From positions 1 through 5,239 of the forward strand of contig DFBZ01000080.1 of assembly GCA_002366835.1 (NCBI GenBank): 5,239 nucleotides of DNA, given 5' to 3'. Numbering within the stretch: position 1 is the stretch's first letter; each line of letters starts with the position of its first letter. Position numbers and translations under genes: made by a program. Source of the DNA: Gammaproteobacteria bacterium UBA3067 (lineage in GTDB: Bacteria > Pseudomonadota > Gammaproteobacteria > Pseudomonadales > UBA3067). Shown in pieces: positions 4,741 through 5,239 of the stretch. Below the pieces are notes generated by a model that worked only from the letters and a program-made list of their open reading frames with translations, was not told where the DNA came from and searched no databases.

Positions 4741-5239
4741 AAGCCAATCATCAAGAATTTCCAGATCTACCTCTTTTAAATATCCTGATACCTGCTTCAG
4801 GCGTAATGAATTGATGATGTAGTCATAACGCGCGGTTGCATAGTCTCTGCGGGCCGAGAACAGCGAGCGTTGGGCTTGCAGTACATCGAATACATTACGG
4901 TTACCGGCTCGATACCCGGATTGGGTTGCTTGTAGTGCATTTTGAGAAGAGCGGATGGATTTTTTTGCCAAACCCACCCGTTTCACATCGTTTAATACGC
5001 TACGGTAGGTGTTGCGGGCCTTTGCAGAGCTTATGCGCTGCTCTGCCAATAAATTTGCCTGGGCTGCATTAGAGCGAGCGGTAGATTGCCGCGCTTGGGA
5101 GCTGGTTAAACCACCGCTATACAGGGGCACCGTCACCTGGATGCCGATGGAGTTTCTCTGCGTGTCTGATAGCAGGTTTCCAGAAGAGCCATAGGGAGCA
5201 TCTTCGCCATTATCTGTTTTGATGTTGGTAATTCCGGCG
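4735..5239 (-). CDS. tolC: TolC-family outer membrane channel protein (partial, 3' end)
   Basis: The reading frame stays open to the right edge of the window, showing the last 167 residues; the N-terminal half is missing. The segment contains the β-barrel strand IGIQVTVPLYSGG (5108-5146), a long helix rich in Ala, Ser and Gln, the conserved GYRAGNRNVFDVLQAQRSL region (~4863-4917), and a final helix with ARYDYIINSLRLKQVSGYL. All match the C-terminal repeat of TolC, the trimeric outer membrane tunnel used by type I secretion and RND/MFS/ABC efflux pumps. The end (EVDLEILDDWL) lines up with the E. coli EQDLLALNN region, so there is no long C-terminal extension. The GTG at 5134-5136 is an internal valine, not a start. 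A specialised TolC-like paralogue cannot be excluded without the N-terminal half. The gene converges on the GGDEF gene. Confidence 0.9.
   Translation of the reverse strand, partial: AGITNIKTDNGEDAPYGSSGNLLSDTQRNSIGIQVTVPLYSGGLTSSQARQSTARSNAAQANLLAEQRISSAKARNTYRSVLNDVKRVGLAKKSIRSSQNALQATQSGYRAGNRNVFDVLQAQRSLFSARRDYATARYDYIINSLRLKQVSGYLKEVDLEILDDWLK

Noticed and set aside
4836..5194. Plus-strand open frames opposite the TolC-like gene
   Set aside because: They are antisense shadows of a strong protein family match and show no family features of their own.

Overview
The window looks like chromosomal housekeeping DNA of a gammaproteobacterium close to the pseudomonads and cellvibrios. The grounds are the protein family variants (EngB, cytochrome c5, cytochrome c4 and DsbA of gammaproteobacterial type) and the gene order polA, engB, cytochrome c5-like, cytochrome c4, dsbA, GGDEF protein. 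As I recall it, the Pseudomonas aeruginosa chromosome has the same order (PA5493 down to PA5487, with one extra gene, PA5488, before the GGDEF gene). I cannot name the species. There is no sign of a mobile element, phage, CRISPR array, tRNA or rRNA.

Layout. The last 37 codons of polA (+ strand) run end to end into engB (- strand), and the two stop codons are directly adjacent. A roughly 200-base divergent region follows, carrying promoter-like sequence and a hairpin-rich leader. Next is a two-gene periplasmic electron-transfer operon: a small monohaem cytochrome c5 and the dihaem cytochrome c4, closed by a strong intrinsic terminator. dsbA comes next with its own candidate promoter, whose -10 box is framed by a perfect inverted repeat, and its own terminator. 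An unusual pyrimidine-rich stretch then leads to a 581-residue soluble GGDEF protein with intact active and inhibitory sites and a long uncharacterised helical N-terminal half. Converging on it from the right is the 3' part of a TolC-family outer membrane channel gene.

Functionally, the two cytochromes and DsbA all work in the periplasm. DsbA-type oxidation is often linked to folding of exported proteins and can influence c-type cytochrome maturation. The GGDEF protein is predicted to be cytosolic and to make c-di-GMP; nothing in the sequence ties it mechanistically to its neighbours apart from the conserved order. I did not find an obviously new system. The points most worth checking are the missing intergenic space where Spot 42/ErsA-type small RNAs sit in relatives, the operator-like repeat at the dsbA promoter, and the N-terminal half of the GGDEF protein.
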